Part shown: piece after piece, positions 1-8,764 of the stretch | Layout: each line of letters begins with the position of its first letter | How positions within the stretch are numbered: position 1 is the stretch's first letter | Virus record (IMG/VR): IMGVR_UViG_3300033148_002946 | Location: 1 to 27,797 of that record | DNA: 27,797 nucleotides | Origin: a virus | Strand: one strand, 5' to 3' | The notes under the pieces: generated by a model | Told to the model about the DNA's origin: nothing | Seen by the model: only the letters and a program-made list of their open reading frames with translations | The model's database searches: none | Position numbers and translations under genes: made by a program

Positions 1-2785
1 CGACGAACTCAGTAGGCCGAGCCGCGACGGCCTCGATCTCTACGCCTCGAGGATCCACCCAGTCGGCCGTGATCTTCTCGCAGAATATGTCCTGGTGAAA
101 GGTCACGGATCCGGTAGTGGTGTCGGTGCTGAAGTAATCGTATGTGTCGTCAAAGCAACCGAACCCGCCTGGGAAGGATCTGAGGCTAGTTGTCTGTCCG
201 CCTGCAGTGTCCGTGAAGTCAGCGCGAGCGCCGGATAGGTGGTGAGTCCCTGTGGTGTTCACGCCGAACTGCTGGGTCGTAGGCGTTCCGTCCGCATGAG
301 GCTGGAAGATCATGCCGCCGTTTGTCGCCGAGGCCGTCAGCTTGACGCCGGTCCCCTGGACACCGACCCCGGTCATGGTCTGATTCGGCGTCCCGTAGTA
401 GGTCGATCCGAGTCCCTCGGGATAGAAGCAACCAACGTCGTCGCGCGGGTGTACGTAGGTCCCGTTAAGGATCCCGTCAAGGTTGATCGGATCCGTGATC
501 TCTGGTGGGCCGAACATGACGCCGCCGTTTATCGGCTGGCCGTTGTTGTCCATGGACTCCCAGGAGCCGTCACCCGCACCGACTGCGGTCATGCCGGCGC
601 AGCTCCCCGCGTTGGCCGCTAGGTGTACCTCCTCTTGTATCCACCCACCGTTCGTGAAATCTGTCTGCCCTTCATTTGTCGAGTAGGGATCGAACCGGAT
701 ACCGCCGCCGAATCCCATGGTCTGCAGGCCGGTTGGCGTCCTGGTGGTCGTCCCTCCCGATCGGTCCCTCTTGACGCCTGCGCCGTCTCCAACGCGAGGC
801 GGAGGATAATGCTTAGGTCGCCCGTAGGCGTCGAGGACCCCTGACGACACCAAGAGCTGGTGCGTGGCGTAGGGGAGCGACCCACCGCCGAATACCGTAA
901 ACGAGTTCGCAGGAAGGTCGGTGTCGCGAATGTTCCCGCCGGGAGGGTAGTGCCCGCCTCCTTGGCCTCCGTGCCCGACGCCCGTGTATCCGCCGGTCCC
1001 TGACCCGCCAGCCTTCTGGCGTGGTCGCGCGGGTTCGCCTGGGCCTGGTGATTCTGGGACGGGCTTACCCGAGTTAGGCCAAGGAGTGCCTGGCCCTTCC
1101 TGCTCGGAGCCGGTAGTCCCAGGCTCCCCCGTGCCGTCGGGCCTCGTCGTCGTAGTCGATCCCTCAGACCCCGGCCCTGTCCCTGGCGGATAGCTGACCG
1201 GCGGCGTCCACGTGTCGGCTCCGGTGTTCGCAAAGATCCCGCCGCCCGGCGACCCGGAGGTCGCGGAGTTGAGGATCGCCGGCTGGCCGGTTCCGCCGCT
1301 GCTCGTGAGCGGAGTCTGGCCGCCGCGCTCGCGCGTCCCGCCGATCGTTGTCTGGCAGTCCTTAGGCGGAGCCTCCGTCCGCCATGGCGGAGCCGTCTCG
1401 GTGAGAGGAGGACCGGTCTCGGTCTGTCGGGTCGTCGTCGTCCGGCGGTCTTCCGGGACGTAGAAGAAGCTCTCGGCCGTCCACCGCCACTTCCCGGGTC
1501 CGACTCCCTTCGCCCATTCGTGAGGCGTCGCGGGATCCCAGCGGAGGTGCACGGGCGAGAGGAATGGCCCGCCGACGGTCGGCTCTTCGTACGCCTGAAC
1601 CTCGAAGTCGAGCGGCCCGTCGCCGACCTCATTCTTGAAGAGCGCGTTACAGTGAATGTGCGCAGCGTTGATCGGGAGGCCGTCTACGGTCTTACCGATC
1701 GTGTGAACGTCCTGATTCTGGCCCACCTCAATGAATCCACCTTGTCGAGCCGTCGTCGACGCGACGATCAGCGCAGATACGGCAGGAGCGCCCGCGTCGC
1801 CGCCTGGCGCGTTCTTCGGGTCGGGGTCTGGCGGGTCGCTCTCTGACGTCACCGGGTCTCGGGTCACCGATCCGCCGCCGTCGTATTGGTCTGGCGTCGT
1901 GGACTTGCTCTGGCGGATCCTGTCCTGAAGTTCCTTCAGGTAGTCGCTGACCAGCGTCACGCCGCCCACTTGTCCAGACTTGTCCTCGCCCTGCCCTGGG
2001 ACCTCCTCAGGCTCTGGCGAGACTGGGCCTGAGCTCGGCACGCCGCCCGTATCGACAACGTATCCGTATCCCGCGATTCCGTCCTGGTCGGCCGTCGTCA
2101 GCTGCCACGCGAGCGCACCGACTTCTGGTGCCGCTTGGATCACACGCCAAAAGGAGTGGACGTGGGCCTTTCTCTCCTCGTCCGGCTCGTCCTCGGTCGT
2201 GAGGTCGTAGACGAAGGTTCCGATCTCCGGATCGCCAGCGTTGTTAACCGCGATCAAAGATCCGGTGGTGACGGGGATTCCAAGGAGGTGCTGCTCGTTC
2301 TCGTTGGTCGAGGCGAGCACCACAATGGGGGTCTTCTTCGGAATGTCAGGAGACCCCGGCGGAAGCGTCACGAAGACGTCTTGATCAAACCTGTCGTCAA
2401 GCTTCCAGTCGTCGCTTGAGAGTCCTACCTTGATCGTGCGCGGAGCTTCAGCCTTTTCATTCTGTTCTTTGGTCCGCGTGCCTCCGTTGTCCTCCTCTTG
2501 TTTTGGCTTCTTCGACGCGCTCGTCGTCAGCCCCGGAGCGACGAAGAACCAAGCGCCCATTTGTCGTTCTTCCGGCGACTTCTGCGGCCAGTGGAACCCG
2601 CCGAGTAGGTCGCCCATGGTCATTACCGCGGACTCGCTGCCCTCGTGGCCCTCTATGATCCAGTTCCCGAAGTCGTCGCGCCCCTCGATTCTGCCGACGC
2701 GTACAGCCTCCCTGTGCTCGGGGAGGAGCCCCCTGTGGTCTTGGAGCGGGAGGAGCCCCAACTGTTTGTAGCCTGCTAACTTCAC
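1..2785 (-). CDS. Very large tail fibre/appendage protein, partial (open to left edge)
   Basis: Translating the minus strand by hand from a GTG at 2785 gives 928 codons without a stop down to base 2, so the gene runs off the window. The GTG overlaps the stop of the glycosyltransferase gene as GTGA and has an AGAGG site 7 nt upstream. The N-terminal ~100 residues form a globular part (start MKLAGYKQLGLLPLQD). Further on come acidic and Pro-rich linkers, a globular segment at about nt 1450-1720 rich in Trp and His (contains HIHCNALF), and then a long low-complexity stretch rich in Gly, Pro, Thr and Glu at about 850-1440. The last visible 280 residues contain Gly-rich beta-type repeats with recurring GGGI/GGV(M) F-x-P elements, as in phage fibres and tail-tip attachment proteins. 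The position at the end of the tail gene block supports an adsorption role. No enzyme motif is visible. Family unknown; fibre role inferred. Confidence 0.75.
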   Translation of the reverse strand, partial: MKLAGYKQLGLLPLQDHRGLLPEHREAVRVGRIEGRDDFGNWIIEGHEGSESAVMTMGDLLGGFHWPQKSPEERQMGAWFFVAPGLTTSASKKPKQEEDNGGTRTKEQNEKAEAPRTIKVGLSSDDWKLDDRFDQDVFVTLPPGSPDIPKKTPIVVLASTNENEQHLLGIPVTTGSLIAVNNAGDPEIGTFVYDLTTEDEPDEERKAHVHSFWRVIQAAPEVGALAWQLTTADQDGIAGYGYVVDTGGVPSSGPVSPEPEEVPGQGEDKSGQVGGVTLVSDYLKELQDRIRQSKSTTPDQYDGGGSVTRDPVTSESDPPDPDPKNAPGGDAGAPAVSALIVASTTARQGGFIEVGQNQDVHTIGKTVDGLPINAAHIHCNALFKNEVGDGPLDFEVQAYEEPTVGGPFLSPVHLRWDPATPHEWAKGVGPGKWRWTAESFFYVPEDRRTTTTRQTETGPPLTETAPPWRTEAPPKDCQTTIGGTRERGGQTPLTSSGGTGQPAILNSATSGSPGGGIFANTGADTWTPPVSYPPGTGPGSEGSTTTTRPDGTGEPGTTGSEQEGPGTPWPNSGKPVPESPGPGEPARPRQKAGGSGTGGYTGVGHGGQGGGHYPPGGNIRDTDLPANSFTVFGGGSLPYATHQLLVSSGVLDAYGRPKHYPPPRVGDGAGVKRDRSGGTTTRTPTGLQTMGFGGGIRFDPYSTNEGQTDFTNGGWIQEEVHLAANAGSCAGMTAVGAGDGSWESMDNNGQPINGGVMFGPPEITDPINLDGILNGTYVHPRDDVGCFYPEGLGSTYYGTPNQTMTGVGVQGTGVKLTASATNGGMIFQPHADGTPTTQQFGVNTTGTHHLSGARADFTDTAGGQTTSLRSFPGGFGCFDDTYDYFSTDTTTGSVTFHQDIFCEKITADWVDPRGVEIEAVAARPTEFV

Positions 2786-3627
2786 GCTGGGACCTCTTTT
2801 AGTTGCTCGTAGAACTCACCCGCCCGAACAATCTCCCGGTGGACCCAGCCTTGGACAGAGGACACAGGAAGGCGCTTCGGGTCCCACGGAGAACCGTCGC
2901 CAGGCTCCGCATACCACGCCTTGGCGAAATGGTGGTTTGGATAAGCGTAATGGATCAAAGCGGACTTGACCCGCGCCTCGGGTCTCCAGTTGGTCTGAGT
3001 GAGATTGATTCTCTGGGGCGGAAGACCAAGCGCCGCTAGCGCGAGGCACCAGGCCCGCATTTGGTCAGACCAGTGGAATTCGTGATCTGCGAACCTGTCC
3101 ATAAAGTGCCACCAGGCCCAGCCGATATCCTCGGCCTGTTCGATCGGGACGACGTAGGGGACTCTGGATCCCCACTTAGCGTTGGCACCGTCGCCGAGCT
3201 GGAGCCCCTCTGCCTTGGCTATCTGGTCCGCGAGCCCTGACCGGAGGTCGTTGGGGCACTTGTCCACTGATAGCGTCGTCGGCCAGGACACCTTTCGCGT
3301 CCAGACGAGGTCAGGATCCATGATCACTACATGAGTCGCTCCGAGTTCTTCGCCGATCATGGCCGCGTCAATTAGCGCTGCGACCGTGTTCCGTGCGGCC
3401 CACTCGACCCCGTTGTGAAATCGGTGATTGCGGGTGGGGACGACCAGGGCCCCGGCCTTCTCGCACTCCTCGAATCCAGGGTCTAGGTCTTCGTGGCCTC
3501 CGTGGACCAGGAGCAAGGGGGCCACGTTCTGGTGAGCCATGCAAGAGTATGTGAAAACTTTCGCCTGCCACGCGTGGTAGTGGCGGTTTTCAACGGAGCA
3601 GACGACGAGGTGCCTAGGGTTCGACAT
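2782..3627 (-). CDS. Putative GT-A fold glycosyltransferase
   Basis: 281 residues from the ATG at 3627 (MSNPRHLVVCSVENRHYHAW); a TTG three codons upstream is also possible. The start overlaps the end of the tail-hub gene by 14 nt and a GAGGG run lies just before it. The N-terminus has a beta strand followed by a Y-x-x-WQ-x-x-V-F motif, and residues 98-110 read T-H-V-V-I-M-D-P-D-L-V-W-T, a hydrophobic strand ending in a DPD triad. This is the metal/nucleotide-sugar binding DxD arrangement of GT-A glycosyltransferases. The WQ-x-x-V start and DPD centre recall hydroxyproline O-glycosyltransferase-like proteins, but that is only a resemblance. The C-terminal half is rich in Trp, His and aromatic residues. 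Located between tail hub and giant fibre, it may modify a virion protein or host surface glycan. The substrate is not predictable. Confidence 0.6.
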   Translation of the reverse strand: MSNPRHLVVCSVENRHYHAWQAKVFTYSCMAHQNVAPLLLVHGGHEDLDPGFEECEKAGALVVPTRNHRFHNGVEWAARNTVAALIDAAMIGEELGATHVVIMDPDLVWTRKVSWPTTLSVDKCPNDLRSGLADQIAKAEGLQLGDGANAKWGSRVPYVVPIEQAEDIGWAWWHFMDRFADHEFHWSDQMRAWCLALAALGLPPQRINLTQTNWRPEARVKSALIHYAYPNHHFAKAWYAEPGDGSPWDPKRLPVSSVQGWVHREIVRAGEFYEQLKEVPA

Positions 3628-5782
3628 ATCCCTCAATCATACGGCGAACGTCTGGCGGGAGTAGTGCCTGAGCGTCAACAGCAGAGGGTGTCGAGGCGAG
3701 CTCTACGGTCGTGATCGCGCCGCCTTCGCCGAACTCGTGGATCACGCGAGCGACCGACCCTGCGATCGTCGCTGGCCTGTAGTCCGTCGTCAGGGCTCCC
3801 TCGTTGTGGTCGCGGAACCGAATAAACTCAGCTAAGGCCTGGGCCTTCGCGATCGACGTAAGCTCGCCAAGGTTCACAGGATCGCCTAGGTCGGGCAGAA
3901 CGAGGTCCGATCCCTTCTCGTTGAAAGCTTCGCGGAACTCGTCGGCGAGGTCGTCGTCCCAAGGGAACCGCGCGACCGCTCGAGGCGCACGCACGTAGAG
4001 TTCTAGGATCGGTCCCTGCCCCTTGACCGATCGGGTCAGCGACGGGGGCAGCAGCGCCTCCGCGTCTGCGACAGTGACGTCTATCGCGTGGAACCGCCGC
4101 TTATCGTTCGGCGCACCGACCGCGATCGTGAGCAGGATAGATACTTCGTGGTCCTCTGTCAGGTCCGTATCCGCGAGCATGATCTTGCGCTTGTTGTATT
4201 CGGACCGCCCTCCGGACTCCGCGACCGTTGCTGATCTCACGTAACGGTCTGCCAGCCCCGTGAAGTCTTGCACGAGGTCGACGCGAATGATCCCTAGGTC
4301 TTGGTCAATCACGCGGATCTGGGCAGGCGCTGGAGTCAGGTCGTCAAGTCGGTTGTTTATGATCGGAGTTGAGTTCGCGGTCTTGAGGAGCGGCGAAGCG
4401 TATCGGTTCTGCGTCAGGTCGAAGAGTTGGTCCTCAACCGACTCGTATCCTAATCCCAGCGGGGTCCAGGCGAGCACGACGCAATAGTCGAGGTAACCCA
4501 GCGCAGGAGCCCTCGCGCCGGTCTCGAAGTCCTCGATCCCCACTCGGTTCGCCTGGTAGGACTTGATCCGATCGTTCCACGTCCGCGCGACCCGGTATGT
4601 CTTCCTGTAGTGCTGTCTGAGAGCTGCGATCCGGCCGCGCCACAGGCCGTTAGGATCTAACTGCGGAGCCGCATAAGAGTTGATCGCGTTCGAGAGCCAG
4701 AGCTTGCGGATAAGCGCGAGCGTGAGCGGTAGCCGAGCGGCCAGCGGGTTTCCCGTGAGGTTCTCAGAAAGGAAGGTCAGATAGTCATTGAGCGAGACCC
4801 ACGTCCCGACGACGAGGGCCCGACCATTGACCGTCCCGTCCTCGGGCAGCGGGATCACATTTGTGCAGCGCAGGAGCTCCGCCGCTTGGCGGGTCCTAGT
4901 CGTGTTGCCCAGCCCGCTGGGGTCGGTCTCTGAGGCGTCTATCCTGGCCTCCATGAGCCGATCGAAGTAGACCCGGACGAGTTGCGGACGCTCCATGCGC
5001 CGGTCCTGAAGCTCGAAGAGTTGCTCCCCGACGAGGGGGCGCAAGACAGCGAGGTCCGATCTGGTCCTGGTCCTTCGCGAGTCACCCAGGCCAAGCTGAA
5101 CGAGTTCGCCCTCTCCCTGGGTGTCATAAAGGATCGTTTTGCCTGACGTCTCGTCGTAGTAGGTATTAGCCGCGCCGCCGAGATACGCCATGAGCTTCGC
5201 GATCGCTGCGTCCCCCTGCATGTTAAAGACCCAGTTCTCGACCTGTACCGTGCTCGAGGAGAGGACGCTGTCGCGGTCTACCCAATTCCCTGTGCCCGCG
5301 ACTAGGTCCATGATATCCGCGCCGACCTCACGCACGTTCCACGCGTCCTCTCCGTTCTTGATCGAATAGGCAGCATAGGCCACGTCGTCAGATACAACCG
5401 TTGTCTGACTCGCAGCGTCGGCCGGGAGATTCGCGCCTCTGACCTCTGATCGCCTGACCAGCGGGGTCTTTCGCCTGACGTTGTAGTGTCTCGCGACGAG
5501 GACGTATCCCCACGTCCAGCGAGGGTCGACGAGTCTCACGATCACTGTGTTCGGATTCGACGAGGGAGTCGTGCCCAGGATCGTCAGGCGCTTAACTGAG
5601 TGCTGCCGAAGCTTGTCCTCAAGCAGTAACTCTGAACCGTGTATCGTGGCTTGTCCGAATAGCGATTCGCCGACCTCTCGATCCATTTCCAAGTCAAGGA
5701 CGTATGACGCTGTCCCAGACTGCTCGGCCCAAGCGACCGCCGCGTCGACCTCGAGCGCGACGCTGTCGAGTCTGACGATCAT
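3614..5782 (-). CDS. Large tail protein, baseplate/tail hub candidate
   Basis: 722 residues from ATG 5782. The start overlaps the stop of the preceding gene by one base (TAATG), implying translational coupling. The N-terminus (MIVRLDSVALEVDAAVAWAEQ) is followed by beta-rich segments resembling the way hub proteins begin, a middle region with the element VRVYFDRLMEARIDA, a helical stretch at about residues 350-420, and a C-terminal part with a predicted helical end (DVRRMIEGYVEP). No signal peptide, membrane helix or enzymatic motif is visible. Size and position, after the tape-measure and distal-tail candidates and before the fibre, fit a tail-tip hub protein (gp27/gp44-like role). The specific family is not recognised, so the role comes from gene order. 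Confidence 0.6.
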   Translation of the reverse strand: MIVRLDSVALEVDAAVAWAEQSGTASYVLDLEMDREVGESLFGQATIHGSELLLEDKLRQHSVKRLTILGTTPSSNPNTVIVRLVDPRWTWGYVLVARHYNVRRKTPLVRRSEVRGANLPADAASQTTVVSDDVAYAAYSIKNGEDAWNVREVGADIMDLVAGTGNWVDRDSVLSSSTVQVENWVFNMQGDAAIAKLMAYLGGAANTYYDETSGKTILYDTQGEGELVQLGLGDSRRTRTRSDLAVLRPLVGEQLFELQDRRMERPQLVRVYFDRLMEARIDASETDPSGLGNTTRTRQAAELLRCTNVIPLPEDGTVNGRALVVGTWVSLNDYLTFLSENLTGNPLAARLPLTLALIRKLWLSNAINSYAAPQLDPNGLWRGRIAALRQHYRKTYRVARTWNDRIKSYQANRVGIEDFETGARAPALGYLDYCVVLAWTPLGLGYESVEDQLFDLTQNRYASPLLKTANSTPIINNRLDDLTPAPAQIRVIDQDLGIIRVDLVQDFTGLADRYVRSATVAESGGRSEYNKRKIMLADTDLTEDHEVSILLTIAVGAPNDKRRFHAIDVTVADAEALLPPSLTRSVKGQGPILELYVRAPRAVARFPWDDDLADEFREAFNEKGSDLVLPDLGDPVNLGELTSIAKAQALAEFIRFRDHNEGALTTDYRPATIAGSVARVIHEFGEGGAITTVELASTPSAVDAQALLPPDVRRMIEGYVEP

Positions 5783-7182
5783 TAGCCGCCCCTCGCCCCT
5801 CTTGGCCTCGTCCTGGTCTGCCCAGTGCTGACGCTCGCGCCACCGCCTAGCAACTGCACGAGCTCGAACACCTCGGTTAGCTTCTTTGACACGATCAGCG
5901 TCGAATAATTAGGGAGCCCAACGTTGGGGTTCTCGATAGCCACGTCTCTGGATATCAGGATCGCGGTCACGCCGTTCCCCACCTCGCCAGCGCCAGAGGT
6001 AGTAGGCGTAGGAACACTGCCCACGGTCTTTGTTGTGGTCTCGACCGTCCTCGTGAACACGCGGTTGGTCTGGTAGACATAGGCCGGCGTGGGCTGCGCG
6101 AGATCTTCGCCCTCTTCTGAGAGTTCCGCCTCGTCTGGCCACGTATAGCGAATGATCTTCCCGAAGTTTATCGAGTCCGAGACGATCACATTACGCTCGA
6201 TCAGAGACCCGTCCGTCGCTGCAAGCCCTACGACCTTCGCGCTGATCGTATTCGCGTAGAGGTTGAACGTCGGCTCAATCTCGACGAGCGCGAGCCCTGC
6301 CCCCACAGATATTTCCATTTGCGTGATTATCCACGGGAGGCAGGTGTTTAGCCAGATATCGGGGAGGTCGCTTACTTGGTCCCTGTCTACAGCCGTGGTA
6401 TAGGTCGCGACAATTCGTGACAGTGGCTGCGCCTCTTCGTCAGTCTCCGAGGCAGTCTCTGAGACCGAGATCCCGAGCGCAGGGTCAACGAGCGCGGCAT
6501 GATTCGCGCCGGACCCAGACTGATTAAACCGGATATGCTTGTAGACCCTCGAGAACGTCACCTCTCCATTGCCAAGATTTGGTGAGTAGTTCTCGGATAT
6601 GAGCTCGATCGTCCAGCCCAGCGCAGCGCGGACGACCTCGACCCGTGCAGCGATCTCTGTTAGGTAGGTCGCGGACGCTGTCGCGGCCGGCGAGACGACC
6701 CCCGTGTATTCCCCGGTGAACGACAGCGTGCCGATCCTCGACGGCGTGAAGCTGACGTCATATCCGAAGTCGCGCAGGCCGTCGCCGTCGGTGGTCACCG
6801 CTGGTACGCCCGCCGTGATCGTGACCTCGTAGAGCCTGGACGTGTTGGAGTCGAAGCGCGGATCCTCTTCGCCTGGCTTGCTGATCTCGGGCGTGACGTC
6901 GACCCCTGTAAAGTCCGCGTCGTCGAGCACGAAGGAGTTGTTCGCGAGGAGCGTCACCACAAGGCGCTTGCGCAGGGTCTGGAACGTGTTCTCTATCGTT
7001 ACGCAGTCAGCCGCGAGCGCGGCCTCCGTCGGCGAGTCGACGACAAACCGGAACGTGACCTCTGCCTGCCCGCCTGCTTTGCCGAGCCGGTGAATCCCGG
7101 TCAGGTGGAGAGTCGACGATCCCACAGTGCCCGGAACGGCCTGCGAGTTGTAGGTGATCGACATTTCGCGGACGAGTGCCAT
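5782..7182 (-). CDS. Tail protein, distal-tail candidate
   Basis: 466 residues from ATG 7182, with a GGAGG site 8 nt upstream and one base between the stop of the previous gene and the start codon. The protein is nearly all beta-prone: alternating hydrophobic strands with many Thr, Ser and Val, e.g. around VTFRFVVDS (residues 42-50) and RVFTRTVETTTKTV near residue 385. The final ~15 residues are Gly/Arg-rich (ending RPRGARGG), probably a flexible tail. No signal peptide, coiled coil or catalytic motif is seen. It lies directly after the tape-measure candidate and is coupled to the tail-hub gene, the slot usually held by the distal tail (Dit) or a tail-tip beta-sandwich protein. Family not recognised. 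Confidence 0.5.
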   Translation of the reverse strand: MALVREMSITYNSQAVPGTVGSSTLHLTGIHRLGKAGGQAEVTFRFVVDSPTEAALAADCVTIENTFQTLRKRLVVTLLANNSFVLDDADFTGVDVTPEISKPGEEDPRFDSNTSRLYEVTITAGVPAVTTDGDGLRDFGYDVSFTPSRIGTLSFTGEYTGVVSPAATASATYLTEIAARVEVVRAALGWTIELISENYSPNLGNGEVTFSRVYKHIRFNQSGSGANHAALVDPALGISVSETASETDEEAQPLSRIVATYTTAVDRDQVSDLPDIWLNTCLPWIITQMEISVGAGLALVEIEPTFNLYANTISAKVVGLAATDGSLIERNVIVSDSINFGKIIRYTWPDEAELSEEGEDLAQPTPAYVYQTNRVFTRTVETTTKTVGSVPTPTTSGAGEVGNGVTAILISRDVAIENPNVGLPNYSTLIVSKKLTEVFELVQLLGGGASVSTGQTRTRPRGARGG

Positions 7183-7183
7183 G

Positions 7184-7912
7184 CTAGCCGCCTCCGAGGT
7201 TCTTAATTATTTCGTCCCAGAGATCGCCCGCGCCATACTTGATCGCGTTTACAGCGCCTCGTGCCTTCCTCTGCCCCTCTTTCCTGCTCACTACGCGATC
7301 CCTTCGGCCAGACCTCGCAAACGCTTTTCCGACGTCCCCAGTTATCACGCTTGCTCCGATATTGACTCCCTCTCCTGCGAAGTCAACAAAGAGCTTTGCT
7401 GCCTCGACTCGCTCCAGCTCGAGGAAGTCCTTAATGAAGTCGCCGGAAAGGATCCGCTGAACGTCCAGAGACAGCCCTCTGATCTGCCCTTCCAGCGCAG
7501 GGATCGAATCAGAGGTGAGCCCGAACGCTGCAGCCGCCTGGGCAAACTCTCCAGCGAACCCACCGACGACGGCAGCGCCGCCTGACGCGCCGCGTCGGGC
7601 GATCTCTGCAGCGATCAGCAAAGGTGCGGCCCTGCCAGCCTTGCCCGCGAAGGCTCCGACGCCGCCGGACCCTGCGCCACGGATAGCAGCGCCGACTCGT
7701 CCCCTGAGCCCGCCGCCAGCAGCGCGACCCCTGCCGGCCCTCTGCGCCCGCAGGCGAGCTCCAAGCGGTGCCCGGCGCCCTGCGATCAACCCGCCGCCTT
7801 CGGACCTCTGGACGGCTCGTTCGGCTCGCTCGGCCTTCTTCCGCAGCTTGACCGCTTTCGCTTCAGCCTCGCGGGTGTCGAGGACAACCTTAACCTCTGC
7901 TTTTTCAGCCAT
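7184..7912 (-). CDS. Short tape-measure protein candidate
   Basis: 242 residues from ATG 7912, with a TAGGTGA site 4 nt upstream. The first 40 residues are charged and helical (Lys/Arg/Glu-rich, coiled-coil-like), residues 40-90 are Gly/Ala/Arg-rich, and residues ~95-135 form an Ala/Gly-rich hydrophobic stretch (for example APLLIAAEIARR, GGAAVVGGFAGEFAQAAAAF). The rest is amphipathic helix. Tape-measure proteins show this mix of N-terminal helix and Ala/Gly-rich hydrophobic centre, and the gene lies between tail tube-type genes and distal tail genes where the tape measure is expected. The length is far below the usual 600-1500 residues. At roughly 0.15 nm per residue it would set a tail near 36 nm. 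It could instead be another tail assembly protein. Confidence 0.45.
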   Translation of the reverse strand: MAEKAEVKVVLDTREAEAKAVKLRKKAERAERAVQRSEGGGLIAGRRAPLGARLRAQRAGRGRAAGGGLRGRVGAAIRGAGSGGVGAFAGKAGRAAPLLIAAEIARRGASGGAAVVGGFAGEFAQAAAAFGLTSDSIPALEGQIRGLSLDVQRILSGDFIKDFLELERVEAAKLFVDFAGEGVNIGASVITGDVGKAFARSGRRDRVVSRKEGQRKARGAVNAIKYGAGDLWDEIIKNLGGG

Positions 7913-7919
7913 GGATCAC

Positions 7920-8432
7920 CTACGAGGGGACAGAGGTCGTATCGCCTGCGCCGGTCCACGCCTCCCAAGTGTATTGACGCTGGGCCACGTAGCCTAGGTC
8001 TGGGTCGAGCTCTGCAGCGATCGCGGAGGCCGATACCAACTGGATCGTCGCGCCGAGCGTCGTGCCCAGGAGCTTCATGGCGTCGAAGAGAACCGCCTCA
8101 AGCTCCATGAGGCCACGCCCTAGGCTCGTGAGGCCCGTCCCTGGCCCTGGTCCACCCACTAGGACAGATTCACCCCAGGGGTCGCCAGCGACGCGCTGAG
8201 CGATCAGGACGGTAAAGCGTTGAGTTCCTAGATCCTCAGCTTCGTCGTCTATCGTGAGATCTTGCGGGAGGATCAGGCAAAACGGCCAGCGCAGCTGCGC
8301 CCGGGTGCGCTCAATGTCGATCCCCGCAGAGATCAGGACCTTTCCAAACACGACCTCACCGCCGACGCCGGGCCAGACCGCAGCCGCGAGCCTGGTCCGC
8401 ATAGCCTTAGCGATCACCCACGAGTTGCTCAC
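7920..8432 (-). CDS. Tail terminator/connector-like protein candidate
   Basis: 170 residues from GTG 8432, which overlaps the previous stop as GTGA. The N-terminus is helical (MSNSWVIAKAMRTRLAAAVW). It continues with beta strands around WPFCLILPQDLTIDDE (residues ~49-64) and RFTVLIAQRVAG, then a Gly-rich loop and the helix SLGRGLMELEAVLFDAMKLLG. A helix, sheet with a PF-x-L-I/V strand, Gly loop and second helix is the pattern of small neck/tail-terminator proteins (lambda gpU-like, Mu gp37-like), but no specific family is certain. It lies between a small protein gene and the tape-measure candidate, in the tail block. Confidence 0.4.
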   Translation of the reverse strand: MSNSWVIAKAMRTRLAAAVWPGVGGEVVFGKVLISAGIDIERTRAQLRWPFCLILPQDLTIDDEAEDLGTQRFTVLIAQRVAGDPWGESVLVGGPGPGTGLTSLGRGLMELEAVLFDAMKLLGTTLGATIQLVSASAIAAELDPDLGYVAQRQYTWEAWTGAGDTTSVPS

Positions 8433-8764
8433 AACTCAGCCCTGTTTAGAAGGTCAGAGAGCGCGGCAGAAATCGCCGCCTCGCCGCCGTCGATAACAGC
8501 CAAGACAGCGAGCTCGCCGGACTCGCTACGAGCGGCCCGCGCGATCTGAACGGCCAGCCTGGCTGACAACTTGTCGCCAGCCACGGCAAGACACGCCCGC
8601 TCAAATTCTCCCATTGCGACGAAGTCTCGGAAGGACACGACGCCGCCGCTGCGCAGGAAATCCGTCGCGACTTGAACGATTCGCGCTGTACGCTCAGGTG
8701 CGTCCTCGTCTTTCCATTCGTCGGGATCGCCATAAACGCCGGCCGCTTCGCCTAGAGGCCCCAT
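8429..8764 (-). CDS. Small tail-region protein, tail-assembly chaperone candidate
   Basis: 111 residues from ATG 8764 (MGPLGEAAGVYGDPDEWK), overlapping the tail-tube candidate's end by 13 nt. An in-frame start further upstream (8815) would overlap that gene by 64 nt and is less likely. The product is acidic at the start and largely helical afterwards (RIVQVATDFLRSG, SARLAVQIARAARS, AAISAALSDLLNR). The slot between tail tube and tape measure is where tail-assembly chaperones occur, and the helical composition fits. No clear programmed frameshift site joining it to the next gene was found; the next gene has its own GTG start. Function uncertain. Confidence 0.45.
   Translation of the reverse strand: MGPLGEAAGVYGDPDEWKDEDAPERTARIVQVATDFLRSGGVVSFRDFVAMGEFERACLAVAGDKLSARLAVQIARAARSESGELAVLAVIDGGEAAISAALSDLLNRAEL

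Noticed and set aside
619-1632. 337-residue minus-strand frame rich in Arg, Ser, Pro
   Set aside because: It is a shadow of the open-ended fibre gene in another frame. Its composition (very high Arg/Ser/Pro, no structure) is typical of GC-rich shadows.
7154-7997. Plus-strand frames of 143 and 160 residues opposite the tape-measure candidate
   Set aside because: Shadows of minus-strand coding sequence, with no ribosome site and unstructured composition.
7920-8764. Programmed frameshift between the two small tail genes
   Set aside because: No slippery heptamer was seen near the junction and the second gene has its own GTGA-coupled start.
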